A stretch of 44,948 bases of DNA from an uncultured Anaerococcus sp. (GCA_943914475.1 CALUCE010000017.1:1-44948), one strand, 5' to 3'. Positions 31,895 through 41,240 are shown, counted from the first letter of the stretch. Notes: a model not told the origin generated them from the sequence alone. Made by a program: numbers and translations.

Positions 31895-32851
31895 CTAGAG
31901 GACCAACGCTCTCTGCTTATCCTCATATTTCCATCCAAATAAGCCTCCTGTATGAATAAATAATATATTCTTGCTATCTCTTAAATCTCCATCAAGTTCA
32001 TTTACCAAGCCATAAAAAGCCTTGCCTGTATAGCATGGATCTAAGATAATCCCTTCTTCCTGAGCTAAATTTCTATAAAAAACTAGTTCATTATCTTGGC
32101 TTATAGCATAACCTGAACCAATATAAGAATCATTTATATGGATTTGCCCATGTTTAGAAACTCCCATATCTATCAAAATTTTTTCTATATCTTCTTGAAA
32201 TACTTTTTTAGATTTATTAACCGAAAACCCTTGAATTCTTTTTTTACTTCTATATTTGGCATCACCAGCTAAAAGTCCTGCATAAGTACCACCAGAACCT
32301 ACTGCTGTAACTATACTATCAAACTCAAGATTTAACTCTTGTTCTTGTTTTATAATTTCACTAAAAGCATTTATATACCCCAAAGATCCTATGCTATTTG
32401 ATGCTCCTATAGGAACTATAAGAGGATTTTTACCATAGGACTTTAACTCGCTATAAATTTCAGACATTTTTTTATCTACCGATTGGTTAGTGTCAATAAA
32501 ATGTATGGTAGACCCTAGCATATAATCCAACCATAAGTTCCCATCAACTTCAGAATCCTTACTTCCTGTTAAAACTAAATGACATGATAAACCATATCTT
32601 GCACATATAGCGGATGTTGCCCTGGCATGGTTGGATTGGACACCTCCTGCTGTTATAAGAGTATCAATATTTTTTTCAAGAGCATAAGCCACCAAATATT
32701 CAAGTTTTCTTATTTTATTTCCTGAAAATTCGATTCCTGTCATATCATCTCTTTTGATATATATAGATTTACCATACCTATTTGAGACTTTTTTTAGTTT
32801 TTGTATTGGTGTAGGTAAATTTGCCACCTTTAACTTTCTTATATTTTTCAT
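31895..32851 (-). CDS. D-cysteine desulfhydrase / ACC deaminase family protein
   Basis: A 318-residue PLP enzyme of the DcyD/AcdS family. The Schiff-base lysine is Lys46 in F-S-G-N-K-I-R-K-L-E-Y, preceded by I-K-R-D-D-M-T-G. Also seen are A-G-G-V-Q-S-N-H-A-R near 68-77 and A-V-G-S-G-G-T-Y-A-G, which binds the phosphate. D-cysteine desulfhydration to pyruvate, sulfide and ammonia is favoured over ACC deamination by the sulfur-related neighbours. Exact substrate is inferred. It follows the symporter gene by 6 bp. Confidence 0.87.
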   Translation of the reverse strand: MKNIRKLKVANLPTPIQKLKKVSNRYGKSIYIKRDDMTGIEFSGNKIRKLEYLVAYALEKNIDTLITAGGVQSNHARATSAICARYGLSCHLVLTGSKDSEVDGNLWLDYMLGSTIHFIDTNQSVDKKMSEIYSELKSYGKNPLIVPIGASNSIGSLGYINAFSEIIKQEQELNLEFDSIVTAVGSGGTYAGLLAGDAKYRSKKRIQGFSVNKSKKVFQEDIEKILIDMGVSKHGQIHINDSYIGSGYAISQDNELVFYRNLAQEEGIILDPCYTGKAFYGLVNELDGDLRDSKNILFIHTGGLFGWKYEDKQRALVL

Positions 32852-32857
32852 CTTGAT

Positions 32858-34108
32858 TCACCCTCTTTGATTAGCTTTAGATACAAGCCATTCTTTTTTT
32901 TCGACAACCCTTGTTACTATCATAGATGCTACCATATCTCCAGACGCATTCAAACATGTAGCAGCAGGATCTGCCAAAAATCCAATAGTCGCTACTATTG
33001 GAAATGCTTCAGGTGGGAAATTAAATAATGAAACTATAAGCATCTCACCAACCAAACCTCCACCTGGAGCTCCCGACAACACAAATGCAGCAAGTATTGA
33101 TACTAATACCGCCAAAGCGTATGTTTCTATTCCTGCAAATTCCATATCAAATATTCCAAATAGGAAAGAAATTTTAAGAATTGAAGATAATACAGACCCA
33201 TCCATATGCATTGTTGCACCCATTGGTAGGACAATATTGTATATATCTTCAGGGACTCCCATTTCTTCACAAGATTTTTGATTTACTGGAAGAGCTGCAA
33301 CAGATGATTGTGTTGCAAATGCAGTTATAGCAGGTGCCGCAATCTTTTCAAACATCATTTTTACACCTTTTCTACCTGCTGAAAAATAACTGTATACGGG
33401 GAAAGCTGTAAAGAAGTAAACTACACATAAAGGATAATATATCAACAAGGCTCTACCATAATCACCTATCAATGATGGCCCATATTCTGCCACTAATGCT
33501 GCAAAATATGCACCTAGTCCTATTGGAGCATAAAGCATTATCATTTGGACAAGTTTCATTATGATATCGTTTAACTGATCTAAAAATTTTGCCACCGGAC
33601 TATTTTCTCCACCATTTACAGCTACAGAATATCCAAATGCTATAGTAAATATAATTAATGCAAGCATATTTTTTCTTGATAATAACTCAGGGAAGTCAGT
33701 CACAGTAATAGTATCTACAAAAAGATTACCTTCATTTGCAGACTGTGTCATATCTTGAGCCTTCAATGCTATATTAGTCCCCTCTGCAGGAGGAAAAACA
33801 TTAACAGTTATAATTACATAAACCGCCGCTATCAAGCCTGTTACTAAAAATACAGCTATAGTTGAAAATAAAATTTTCCCTAATCTTTTCATATTTGTCA
33901 TTCTACCTACAGCATTTGAAATAGAACAAAATACCATAGGAACAACTATTGTAAACATCATATTTAGGAAAATATCCCCTAGCGGCTTAAGCTTTGTACC
34001 TAAGTCGCTATTAACAGCTCCAATAATTGAACCAACTACTATACCTATTATTAAAACTAAAGGCGATGACCAAGATAATTTAAATTTCTTTTTATTCTTT
34101 GCTTGCAT
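32858..34108 (-). CDS. DAACS family dicarboxylate/amino acid:cation symporter
   Basis: A 416-residue membrane protein of the glutamate/dicarboxylate symporter family, with eight membrane helices and two re-entrant loops expected. The signature A-F-A-T-Q-S-S-V-A-A-L-P-V is the serine-rich hairpin 1, and M-G-A-T-M-H-M-D-G, G-A-P-G-G-G and C-L-N-A-S-G-D further on match helix 7, hairpin 2 and the substrate-contacting helix 8. Some members carry cystine or serine/threonine. Given the C-S lyase and the desulfhydrase-type gene on either side, a sulfur amino acid is the likely substrate. It lies 2 bp after the malY-like gene. Confidence 0.87.
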   Translation of the reverse strand: MQAKNKKKFKLSWSSPLVLIIGIVVGSIIGAVNSDLGTKLKPLGDIFLNMMFTIVVPMVFCSISNAVGRMTNMKRLGKILFSTIAVFLVTGLIAAVYVIITVNVFPPAEGTNIALKAQDMTQSANEGNLFVDTITVTDFPELLSRKNMLALIIFTIAFGYSVAVNGGENSPVAKFLDQLNDIIMKLVQMIMLYAPIGLGAYFAALVAEYGPSLIGDYGRALLIYYPLCVVYFFTAFPVYSYFSAGRKGVKMMFEKIAAPAITAFATQSSVAALPVNQKSCEEMGVPEDIYNIVLPMGATMHMDGSVLSSILKISFLFGIFDMEFAGIETYALAVLVSILAAFVLSGAPGGGLVGEMLIVSLFNFPPEAFPIVATIGFLADPAATCLNASGDMVASMIVTRVVEKKEWLVSKANQRG

Positions 34109-34110
34109 AG

Positions 34111-35313
34111 CTAACTCCTTCTATTATTTAATTTTTTTAATGCTTCATCTAATCTTTTCAGCTGTTTTATTAACTGTTCTTGACCTAAACCTATATTAAA
34201 TCTTTCATATCCTATTCCTTCATCGCCAAATATATAACCTTCATCTGTATATATTTCAGCATCCCTAAGGAATTTTTCTAGTCGATTCTTATCAAGATTT
34301 ATACTGCTAAAATCTACCCATACTAAAAAAGTACTCTCAGAATCTGTGACTTTAAAACCTCTACTTTCAAAAAAGTTTTTACATATCTCTCTATTGGAAG
34401 CAACGACTTTTATCATCTCATTTTTCCAATCTTTGGAATTATTATAAGCTACTTCTGTTGCCTTATAACCTAGGATATTAACTGCAGAAGATCTCATTCT
34501 CCAAAGTTCTTTCTTAAATTTCTTTCTCATATCATGATTTGGAACTATGATGTTTGAGGTAGCTAGTCCAGCTAAATTAAATGTTTTAGAAGCTGCTGTA
34601 CAGGTTAGGGTAATTTCTCTTATTTCATCAGAAAGATTAGCTAAAACATAATGTTCATATCCTGGCATTATGATATCATTCCAAATCTCATCAGATATTA
34701 TAGTAATATCATTTTCTAAGCAAATTTTACCTATTCTTTCCAACTCCTCTTTTTTCCAAACCCTACCTGTAGGATTATGAGGTGAACAGAATAAGAAAAT
34801 TTTATTATTATTATCCCTACAAGCTTTCTCAAAACCTTCAAAATCAAAATGATAATAACCATTATTATTTATTAAAGGTACATTGATCTCTTTTCTTTTA
34901 GTATTATGAATAGCTATTGGCATTGGATAATATACAGGTTTATTTATAATAACACCCTGACCCTCTTTGGAGAAAGCTTTAATTGCAGCTGTAAAAGCGT
35001 TTACAACTCCTGGTGTTGAAACTATCCAATCCGATTTAATATCAAAATTGTGTTCTGTTTTTTGCCAATTAATCACTGCATCTTTATAATCTTGATAGGC
35101 GTAAGTATAACCTAAAACTGGCTTTTCTTTTAAAAAGTCAATAAGACCTTGATAAATTTTTGGGTCTGCTTCAAATTCCATATCTGCTACCGACATCGGA
35201 ACAGTGTCTTTTCCAACATTTGGATTATGCTCTAACATTTCAACCCATTTTTCTGAACCTTGGTTTCTTCTACTTGGACAATTTACAAAATTAAATTTAA
35301 TTTCTTGTGTCAT
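34111..35313 (-). CDS. MalY/PatB family C-S lyase (aminotransferase fold)
   Basis: A 400-residue PLP-dependent fold-type I enzyme. P-M-S-V-A-D-M-E-F at 39-47 is the MalY/PatB N-terminal mark. F-C-S-P-H-N-P-T-G-R-V-W, Asp208 in I-I-S-D-E-I-W and the Schiff-base Lys243 in A-A-S-K-T-F-N-L-A-G-L complete the set. Such enzymes cleave cystathionine or cystine at the C-S bond, giving 2-aminoacrylate. It is first in an operon with the symporter and the desulfhydrase family gene, and has its own strong promoter controlled by the adjacent MarR sites. AAAGGAG precedes the ATG. Confidence 0.9.
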   Translation of the reverse strand: MTQEIKFNFVNCPSRRNQGSEKWVEMLEHNPNVGKDTVPMSVADMEFEADPKIYQGLIDFLKEKPVLGYTYAYQDYKDAVINWQKTEHNFDIKSDWIVSTPGVVNAFTAAIKAFSKEGQGVIINKPVYYPMPIAIHNTKRKEINVPLINNNGYYHFDFEGFEKACRDNNNKIFLFCSPHNPTGRVWKKEELERIGKICLENDITIISDEIWNDIIMPGYEHYVLANLSDEIREITLTCTAASKTFNLAGLATSNIIVPNHDMRKKFKKELWRMRSSAVNILGYKATEVAYNNSKDWKNEMIKVVASNREICKNFFESRGFKVTDSESTFLVWVDFSSINLDKNRLEKFLRDAEIYTDEGYIFGDEGIGYERFNIGLGQEQLIKQLKRLDEALKKLNNRRS

Positions 35314-35330
35314 TTAATCACTCCTTTCTT

Positions 35331-35362
35331 TTAATTGTTTAATTATTAAATCATTTAACTAT
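35331..35362. promoter_or_regulatory. Second copy of the MarR operator-like sequence
   Basis: TTAATTGTTTAATTATT here repeats the half-palindrome TTTAATTGTTCAATTATT of the site at 35403-35427, followed by ATTTAACTA as there, with extra bases between. It sits downstream of the malY-operon -10 box, a repressor position. Confidence 0.5.
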
Positions 35363-35372
35363 CTTGCTTTAA

Positions 35373-35400
35373 ATTATATCATCTATCTTATTATTGTCAA
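35373..35400 (-). promoter_or_regulatory. Promoter of the malY-like operon
   Basis: TTGACA (35395-35400) and TATAAT (35373-35378) are both perfect hexamers, 16 bp apart, on the minus strand. The start would be about 50 bp upstream of the ATG, followed by the operator-like repeat. Confidence 0.85.
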
Positions 35401-35402
35401 AT

Positions 35403-35441
35403 AGTTTAATTGTTCAATTATTTAACTAATTATGCTATAAT
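35403..35441 (+). promoter_or_regulatory. marR promoter with palindromic operator
   Basis: A 25-bp imperfect palindrome at 35403-35427 (outer arms AGTT.AAT and ATT.AACT) lies just upstream of an extended -10, TGCTATAAT (TATAAT at 35436-35441). The plus-strand gene would be autoregulated. Confidence 0.6.
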
Positions 35442-35478
35442 ATTTATGATACAACCCCGTAATAAACAAGGAGCAAGT

Positions 35479-36003
35479 ATGAAAAAAGATTTTATAAATT
35501 CTGTGCTAGAAAATATATGGATAGATGATAATCTTAGCAATCAAGATATAAAAGATAATTTTAAAATCATAGATGCCTATATGGAAGAAGTATATCAATT
35601 TGTGCTTCTTTACTATGATTATATGTATTTAAAAAAGGACTATGGTGACTTTATGAAAAAGACTATGCTGGAAGACCATCTTCTTTCAGATATATGTGAT
35701 TATCCTGGTATTACTACAACTGAACTAGCTAATAAATGGCATAGAACAACAAGTTCTATTTCTCAAACTATTTCAAAATTTGTCGATGCTGGTTATGTAC
35801 TTAGAAAAACCAATGAGAACAATAGAAAAATATATAATTTATACATAACTGAAATAGGTGAAAAATACGTCCTCAAACATAAACTATATGATATTAAGGA
35901 CACAGTTAAAACAATGAAAACTCTTTTAAAAACTGTATCAACAGATGATCTAAATAGTTTTTTTAAGGTATTAAGAGAATATAATAAGCAATTAAAAAAA
36001 TAA
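35479..36003 (+). CDS. MarR family transcriptional regulator
   Basis: About 174 residues from the ATG at 35479, with AAGGAG upstream. The frame to 35410 covers the promoter and is rejected. The winged helix is around residues 65-125: I-T-T-T-E-L-A-N-K-W-H-R-T-T-S-S-I-S-Q-T-I-S-K-F-V-D-A-G-Y-V then the wing R-K-T-N-E-N-N-R-K-I-Y-N-L. Long flanking helices should dimerise it. Divergent from the sulfur-amino-acid operon and separated by two related palindromic sites, so it probably represses that operon and itself. The ligand is unknown. Confidence 0.88.
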   Translation: MKKDFINSVLENIWIDDNLSNQDIKDNFKIIDAYMEEVYQFVLLYYDYMYLKKDYGDFMKKTMLEDHLLSDICDYPGITTTELANKWHRTTSSISQTISKFVDAGYVLRKTNENNRKIYNLYITEIGEKYVLKHKLYDIKDTVKTMKTLLKTVSTDDLNSFFKVLREYNKQLKK

Positions 36004-36019
36004 AAATAACTTTAATAGA

Positions 36020-36054
36020 AAAAATCCTAGACCATTGAGCCTAGGATTTTTATT
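36020..36054. terminator. Bidirectional terminator between marR and the activase gene
   Basis: AAATCCTAG pairs with CTAGGATTT; T-rich runs follow on both strands. It ends the plus-strand marR transcript and the minus-strand activase transcript. Confidence 0.85.
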
Positions 36055-36055
36055 A

Positions 36056-39000
36056 TTATTCACTTACTTTTTCTTTTAAAGCATCTCTTGCTTGGGTCAT
36101 CATTAGTTTTACCCTATTGATTTGGTTTACTTCTGATGCGCCTGGGTCATAGTCTATGGCTACTATATTGGCTTCTGGGTAGATTTCTCTGATTTTTTTC
36201 ATAACTCCCTTGCCTGTGATGTGGTTAGGAAGACATCCGAAAGGTTGGATACATACTATATTTGGTGCTCCAGCCTTGATTAATTCTACCATCTCTCCTG
36301 CTAGTAGCCAGCCTTCTCCTGCTTGGTTTCCTATGGATGTAACTTCTTTGGCATAGTCCATTACATCGTAGATATAAACAGGTTCTTCAAATCTTTTTGA
36401 CTCTTTTAGGGCCTTTCTGATTGGCTTTCTGTAGTGTTCTATGGTTTGGATGGCTTTTTTACCAAAGAAGGCTGTGACCTTGCTCTTGCCATAGATGTCT
36501 GCCTTTATTTGGGAGTTGGCAAAGCAGTACATAAAGAAGTCTGTTAAATCTGGTACTATAACTTCTGCTCCTTCTTTTTCCAGGGTATCTTGGAGGTGGT
36601 TGTTGGCTTCTTCTAGGTATTTTACCAAGATTTCTCCAACTATACCTGCCTTAGGAAGTTTGATATCCTTAACTGGAACTTGGTCAAAGTCATCTACTAT
36701 TTCTTTTACTATAGACTTGTAGGTCTTTGAGCTCATTCCTGTTATCTCGTCCCTACACTTGTCTACCCAATATTCCTTTAGTCTGTTGGTTGAGCCTTTT
36801 TCTACTTCGTATGGTCTGGTAGCATTTGATACTCTATTGATCAAATCTCCTAGTAAGATTGCCCTAAAGCCGTTTATTAAAAGTGGCAAGGATGATGGTC
36901 TTACTATATCAAAACCAGAATGGCTTTCTATACCTTGAGCTGAAAGTGCTATAACTGGGATTTGTGGGTAGCCTGCATCTCTTAGGGCCTTTCTTATATA
37001 GCCTACATAGTTTGATGCACGGCAGGCTCCTCCTGTTTGGGTCATAAGTAGGGCTAGCCTATCTGTGTCATACCTGCCAGAATTTACAGCCTCCATAAGT
37101 TGGCCCACTACTGTGATTGAAGGATAGCAAGAGTCGTTGTTTACGTATTTTAGACCTTGGTCTATAACCTTGTTGTCCACAGTTTGTAAAAATTCTATAT
37201 TGTAGCCACCATCTTGGAGGGCCTTTTCCAAAATCATAAAGTGCTCTCTTGCCATTTGTGGGGCTAGGATGGTGTATTTTTCATCTTTCATCTTTTTGGT
37301 AAATTCTACCTTGTCATAGTCCAAAAGCTCTGGTCTTTTCCTTAGCTCGCGTCCTTCCCTTTCCTTTTGTTCTAGGGCTTGGAGGAGGGACCTGATCCTT
37401 ATTTTGATAGCTCCAAGGTTTGAAACCTCGTCTATCTTTAATAGTGTATAGATCTTACCATTTGCTTCTAGTATATCTTGGACTTGATCTGTGGTAACAG
37501 CATCTAGTCCACAACCAAAGGAGTTAAGTTGGATAAGCTCTAGGTTCTTATGACCTGCTACAAATTCACTTGCCCTATATAGTCTTGCGTGGTAGGACCA
37601 TTGGTCAAGAACCCTGGTCTTAAAGTCTATATCAGGGATATTGTAGGCTATGGCATCTTCTGAAAGAACCGGTATTCTCATTCCTTCTATAAGCTCTGGT
37701 ATACCATGGTTAATCTCTGGGTCTATATGGTAAGGACGACCTGCTAGCACTAGGGCTGGGGCATCATTTTTTTCCACATAGTCCAAAATATCCCTACCCT
37801 TGGCCTTTATTGACCTGTGGTAGTCTTCTTGAACTTGCCAGGCTGCCTTTACTGCATTTAGTATCTTTTTCTTATCAAGGCTGTGACCCTCGTGTTCATA
37901 ACCATCAAAGATTTCTACCAGTCTATCCCCTATTATCTTTTCACTTTCAAAGGAAAGATATGGATACATAAACTTGGTTTTCCTGAGGGATTCTACGTTG
38001 TTGGCTATAACATCTGGATAGCCTGAAACAACTGGGCAGTTCATATGGTTTTGGGCCTTGTCATATTGCTTAAACTCATAAAATACTGCTGGGTAGAAAA
38101 TCATATCCAGATTTTTTTCTACCAGGTTTTCTATATGACCGTGGGCAATCTTGGCTGGGTAGCAGGCTGTTTCTGATGAAATGGAGGAAATTCCTTTTTC
38201 ATAAATTTCCCTGTTTGATTCATCGGATAGGACTACATCAAAGCCAAGTGATGTAAAGAACTTGTGCCAGAATGGATAGTCTTCGTACATATTTAAAACT
38301 CTAGGAATACCAACAGTTCCCATGATGTTTTTATCTCCCAGGGTCTTTCTATCAAAGAGGAGATTTAGCTTGTACTTGTACATATTCATATCTGAAAGAG
38401 TATTTTCAAGCTTAACTCCAGCTCCTCTTTCACACCTGTTTCCGGTGATGTATCTTGACCCATCTGGGAAACGGTTAATGATTAGGGCACAGTTGTTGGT
38501 ACATAGTCCACACCTAGCATTGGTTTGCTTGTAGGAGAAGTTTTCTAGCTCTTCATAGCTTGCAAGTGATGAAGAACCTGTATACCTGTCTCTGGCTATT
38601 AGCGCCATACCCATGGCTCCCATAAGTCCTGCTATTTCTGGTCTGGTTACATCCCTGCCTGTGATTTTTTCAAAGGCTCTAAGGATAGCATCTCCATAGA
38701 AGGTTCCCCCTTGGACTACTATATTTTCTCCCAAGCTCTTAGGGTCTCTGACCTTGATTACCTTTTGGATGGCGTTTTTTATAACTGAATAGCAAAGTCC
38801 TGCTGCTATATCGGCAACTTCTGCCCCTTCCTTTTGGGCTTGTTTTACCTTGGAGTTCATAAATACTGTACATCTTGATCCCAGATCTGATGGTTCCTTG
38901 GAGAAAAGTGCCTTCTCTTGGAATTCTGCCACATCCATACCCACAGAGTGGGAGAAGGTTGATAGGAAGGATCCACAACCTGAGGAGCAAGCCTCGTTAA

Positions 39001-40318
39001 GTTGGATAGAATCTATTACCCCATCCCTTATATGCATGGCCTTCATGTCTTGGCCCCCAATATCTAGGATAAAGTCCACATGAGGGTTAAAGAATTTGGC
39101 TGCATTGTAGTGGGCTATGGTTTCTACTTCACCATTGTCTATATGTAGGGCATTTCTGATAAAGTCTTCACCATAACCACAAATACCGGACGATACTATC
39201 TTGGCATCCTCATTCATAAGGCTGTAGGCTTTTTTGAGCATGTCTATAACCACTTCCAAAGGCCTACCCAGGTTCATCCTATAATCATCAAAGAGAATTT
39301 CATTATCTTCACTCAAAAGAACCATCTTTGATGTGGTGGACCCAGCATCTATACCGCAGTAGATATCTCCCTTGTATGTTTTGATATCCCTGTATTTAAC
39401 TTGTTGGGTCTTGTGTTTTTTCTTGAAAGCTTGGTATTCTTCTTCTGACTCAAAAAGAACTTCCATCTTTTGGGTCATATCCATATCTATTTCCTTATCA
39501 GTATCAAGCTCTCTTATAAGGTCCTTGTAGGATACAGGTTCTGAGTTTTCTGAAGAAAGAATGGCTGCACCCTTGGCCACATAAAGTTGGGCGTCTTCTG
39601 GTATGTAAAAGGTGTTTTCATCCTCAGCCAAGGTTTCCACAAACCTATCTCTTAGGGAAGGTAAAAAGTGAAGTGGTCCTCCCAAGAAGGTCACATTGCC
39701 CCTGATTGGTCTTCCGCAGGCTAGGTTTGAAATAGTTTGGTTTACTACTGATTGGAAAACAGAAATGGCTATATCTTCCCTGGATGCTCCCTGGTTCATA
39801 AGAGCTTGGATATCAGTCTTGGCAAAAACACCACAACGAGATGCTATAGGATAGATCTTCTTGTAGTTTTTGGCAAGCTCGTTAAGGCCTGATGCATCCG
39901 TATCAAGTAGGGCTGCCATTTGGTCTATAAAAGCCCCTGTACCACCTGCACAGATGGAGTTCATCCTTTGTTCAACCGAACCTTGGAGGTAGGTAATCTT
40001 GGAGTCTTCTCCCCCAAGTTCTATAACCACATCAGTTTCTGGATGAAACTCTTTGATGGCCCTGGTTTCTGCTATAACTTCTTGGACAAACTTAATCCCC
40101 AAGTAGCCTTCCACAAACATTCCCCCAGATCCAGTAACATTTACTGTTAGAGAATCATCCTTAAACTGATCATAAGCTTCTTTTAAAACATTGGTAACCG
40201 TTTGTTTAACGTCGGACTTATGTCTTCTGTAAACAGAATATAAGGTATTATAGTTTTCATCTGTAATAACAATTTTTACTGTCGTAGAACCGACATCTAG
40301 TCCCATATGTAGTTTCAT
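36056..40318 (-). CDS. Fused 2-hydroxyacyl-CoA dehydratase activase-like protein
   Basis: A 1420-residue cytoplasmic protein from the ATG at 40316-40318 (AAAGGA is upstream; the ATG 15 bp earlier lacks a site). Two ASKHA ATPase modules of the HgdC/BadF type occur in series: residues about 3-260 (D-V-G-S-T-T-V-K, then S-I-C-A-G-G-T-G-A-F-I-D and S-R-C-G-V-F-A) and about 320-585 (D-A-G-S-T-T-S-K, E-A-C-S-S-G-C-G, S-R-C-T-V-F-M). A cysteine cluster C-G-L-C-T-N-N-C plus N-R-C-E-R-G follows at about 603-629. A domain resembling DUF2229 and an HgdB-like C-terminal half complete it. Such fusions have no settled substrate; ATP-driven electron transfer to a dehydratase-like partner is the family inference. 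Confidence 0.88.
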   Translation of the reverse strand: MKLHMGLDVGSTTVKIVITDENYNTLYSVYRRHKSDVKQTVTNVLKEAYDQFKDDSLTVNVTGSGGMFVEGYLGIKFVQEVIAETRAIKEFHPETDVVIELGGEDSKITYLQGSVEQRMNSICAGGTGAFIDQMAALLDTDASGLNELAKNYKKIYPIASRCGVFAKTDIQALMNQGASREDIAISVFQSVVNQTISNLACGRPIRGNVTFLGGPLHFLPSLRDRFVETLAEDENTFYIPEDAQLYVAKGAAILSSENSEPVSYKDLIRELDTDKEIDMDMTQKMEVLFESEEEYQAFKKKHKTQQVKYRDIKTYKGDIYCGIDAGSTTSKMVLLSEDNEILFDDYRMNLGRPLEVVIDMLKKAYSLMNEDAKIVSSGICGYGEDFIRNALHIDNGEVETIAHYNAAKFFNPHVDFILDIGGQDMKAMHIRDGVIDSIQLNEACSSGCGSFLSTFSHSVGMDVAEFQEKALFSKEPSDLGSRCTVFMNSKVKQAQKEGAEVADIAAGLCYSVIKNAIQKVIKVRDPKSLGENIVVQGGTFYGDAILRAFEKITGRDVTRPEIAGLMGAMGMALIARDRYTGSSSLASYEELENFSYKQTNARCGLCTNNCALIINRFPDGSRYITGNRCERGAGVKLENTLSDMNMYKYKLNLLFDRKTLGDKNIMGTVGIPRVLNMYEDYPFWHKFFTSLGFDVVLSDESNREIYEKGISSISSETACYPAKIAHGHIENLVEKNLDMIFYPAVFYEFKQYDKAQNHMNCPVVSGYPDVIANNVESLRKTKFMYPYLSFESEKIIGDRLVEIFDGYEHEGHSLDKKKILNAVKAAWQVQEDYHRSIKAKGRDILDYVEKNDAPALVLAGRPYHIDPEINHGIPELIEGMRIPVLSEDAIAYNIPDIDFKTRVLDQWSYHARLYRASEFVAGHKNLELIQLNSFGCGLDAVTTDQVQDILEANGKIYTLLKIDEVSNLGAIKIRIRSLLQALEQKEREGRELRKRPELLDYDKVEFTKKMKDEKYTILAPQMAREHFMILEKALQDGGYNIEFLQTVDNKVIDQGLKYVNNDSCYPSITVVGQLMEAVNSGRYDTDRLALLMTQTGGACRASNYVGYIRKALRDAGYPQIPVIALSAQGIESHSGFDIVRPSSLPLLINGFRAILLGDLINRVSNATRPYEVEKGSTNRLKEYWVDKCRDEITGMSSKTYKSIVKEIVDDFDQVPVKDIKLPKAGIVGEILVKYLEEANNHLQDTLEKEGAEVIVPDLTDFFMYCFANSQIKADIYGKSKVTAFFGKKAIQTIEHYRKPIRKALKESKRFEEPVYIYDVMDYAKEVTSIGNQAGEGWLLAGEMVELIKAGAPNIVCIQPFGCLPNHITGKGVMKKIREIYPEANIVAIDYDPGASEVNQINRVKLMMTQARDALKEKVSE

Positions 40319-40342
40319 ATAAGATCCTTTCATAATATATAA

Positions 40343-40360
40343 AATTGTTTTATAACAATT
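40343..40360 (-). promoter_or_regulatory. Palindrome upstream of the activase gene
   Basis: AATTGTT-TTAT-AACAATT is a perfect 7-bp inverted repeat 25 bp upstream of the ATG, a possible operator or mRNA hairpin. The rest of the 40319-40614 gap is AT-rich with no other feature I can support. Confidence 0.35.
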
Positions 40361-40614
40361 AAAATCGTATAATTTTGCTAAACTTTTCTTTTCTCTTCTT
40401 ATATTTTAGTCCATCTAGAATTAAAATACAAGTAATTTACTAGGAAATAAAATCCCTTGGCAAAGCAACGTTTAAAGCTTTATTTTTTGCCAATTTTAAA
40501 GGAGATAAATTTTCTCCAGCACCTATATTATACCAACATCTATATAAATTTCCCATCATAGTAAAGGATTGAAAATATATAAAATAAAATATAAGTTATA
40601 CGTTAAAGAAAAAA

Positions 40615-40646
40615 CAAAAAACACCCAGTAATAACCAGGTGTTTGT
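40615..40646 (-). terminator. Terminator of the cysteine hydrolase gene
   Basis: On the minus strand AACACC pairs with GGTGTT across a short interior, followed by six T. It starts 13 bp after the stop codon. Confidence 0.75.
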
Positions 40647-40658
40647 AGGTAAAATATC

Positions 40659-41240
40659 TTATTCTACAGTCCTTATTTCCTTAACAAGATTTGAAATTTC
40701 CTTAAAGTTTTGATCATCCTTGCCATCTATAAGGTCAAAGAGTAGCATCTCCGCAGAAATTACATGGGCTCCCATATCCTTCATATTATCAAGGGCATTT
40801 TTCTTTAAGTCAAGATTATAAGAAGAAACCACATCTTCTAGCAAATAAACCTCAAGTCCCTTATCAAGCATAGTCCTTACAGTTTGGTAAACACAAACAT
40901 GAGTTTCCGCCCCAGCAACTATAACCTTAGTAAGATCATTTTCCTTTACAAATTTCTTAATCTCCTTGGTATAAGAATCAAAAGTAGTCTTAGCCACAAT
41001 CTTTTCCTCATCCAAAAGATCCAAAAGTCTCTTATCAGTCCTTCCAAGTCCCTTAGGATATTGCTCAGTCGCAAAATAATCAAGCCCAAAAGCATCAAAG
41101 GCCTTCTTTACAACCACAGCCCTTTCCACAATCTTGTCAAACTCTGCTATTTGAGGCCCCAACTTGTCCTGAAAATCAATCAAGAGCAGCAAAGGCTTAT
41201 CCTTAGGATCTATAGTATAGTTCTTAATTTTCTTAGTCAT
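40659..41240 (-). CDS. Isochorismatase-like cysteine hydrolase
   Basis: A 193-residue protein of the isochorismatase/nicotinamidase superfamily. The catalytic triad can be placed: Asp22 in L-L-I-D-F-Q-D, Lys84 in V-A-K-T-T-F, and Cys116 in A-G-A-E-T-H-V-C-V-Y-Q-T, where the cis-peptide loop precedes the cysteine. The closest resemblance is to the YcaC-like subgroup, whose physiological substrates are poorly known. AGGAGA precedes the ATG. It stands alone between the activase gene and a repeat-rich gap, so context gives no function. A nicotinamidase is less likely because the metal-binding D-x-H motif is not evident. Confidence 0.82.
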   Translation of the reverse strand: MTKKIKNYTIDPKDKPLLLLIDFQDKLGPQIAEFDKIVERAVVVKKAFDAFGLDYFATEQYPKGLGRTDKRLLDLLDEEKIVAKTTFDSYTKEIKKFVKENDLTKVIVAGAETHVCVYQTVRTMLDKGLEVYLLEDVVSSYNLDLKKNALDNMKDMGAHVISAEMLLFDLIDGKDDQNFKEISNLVKEIRTVE

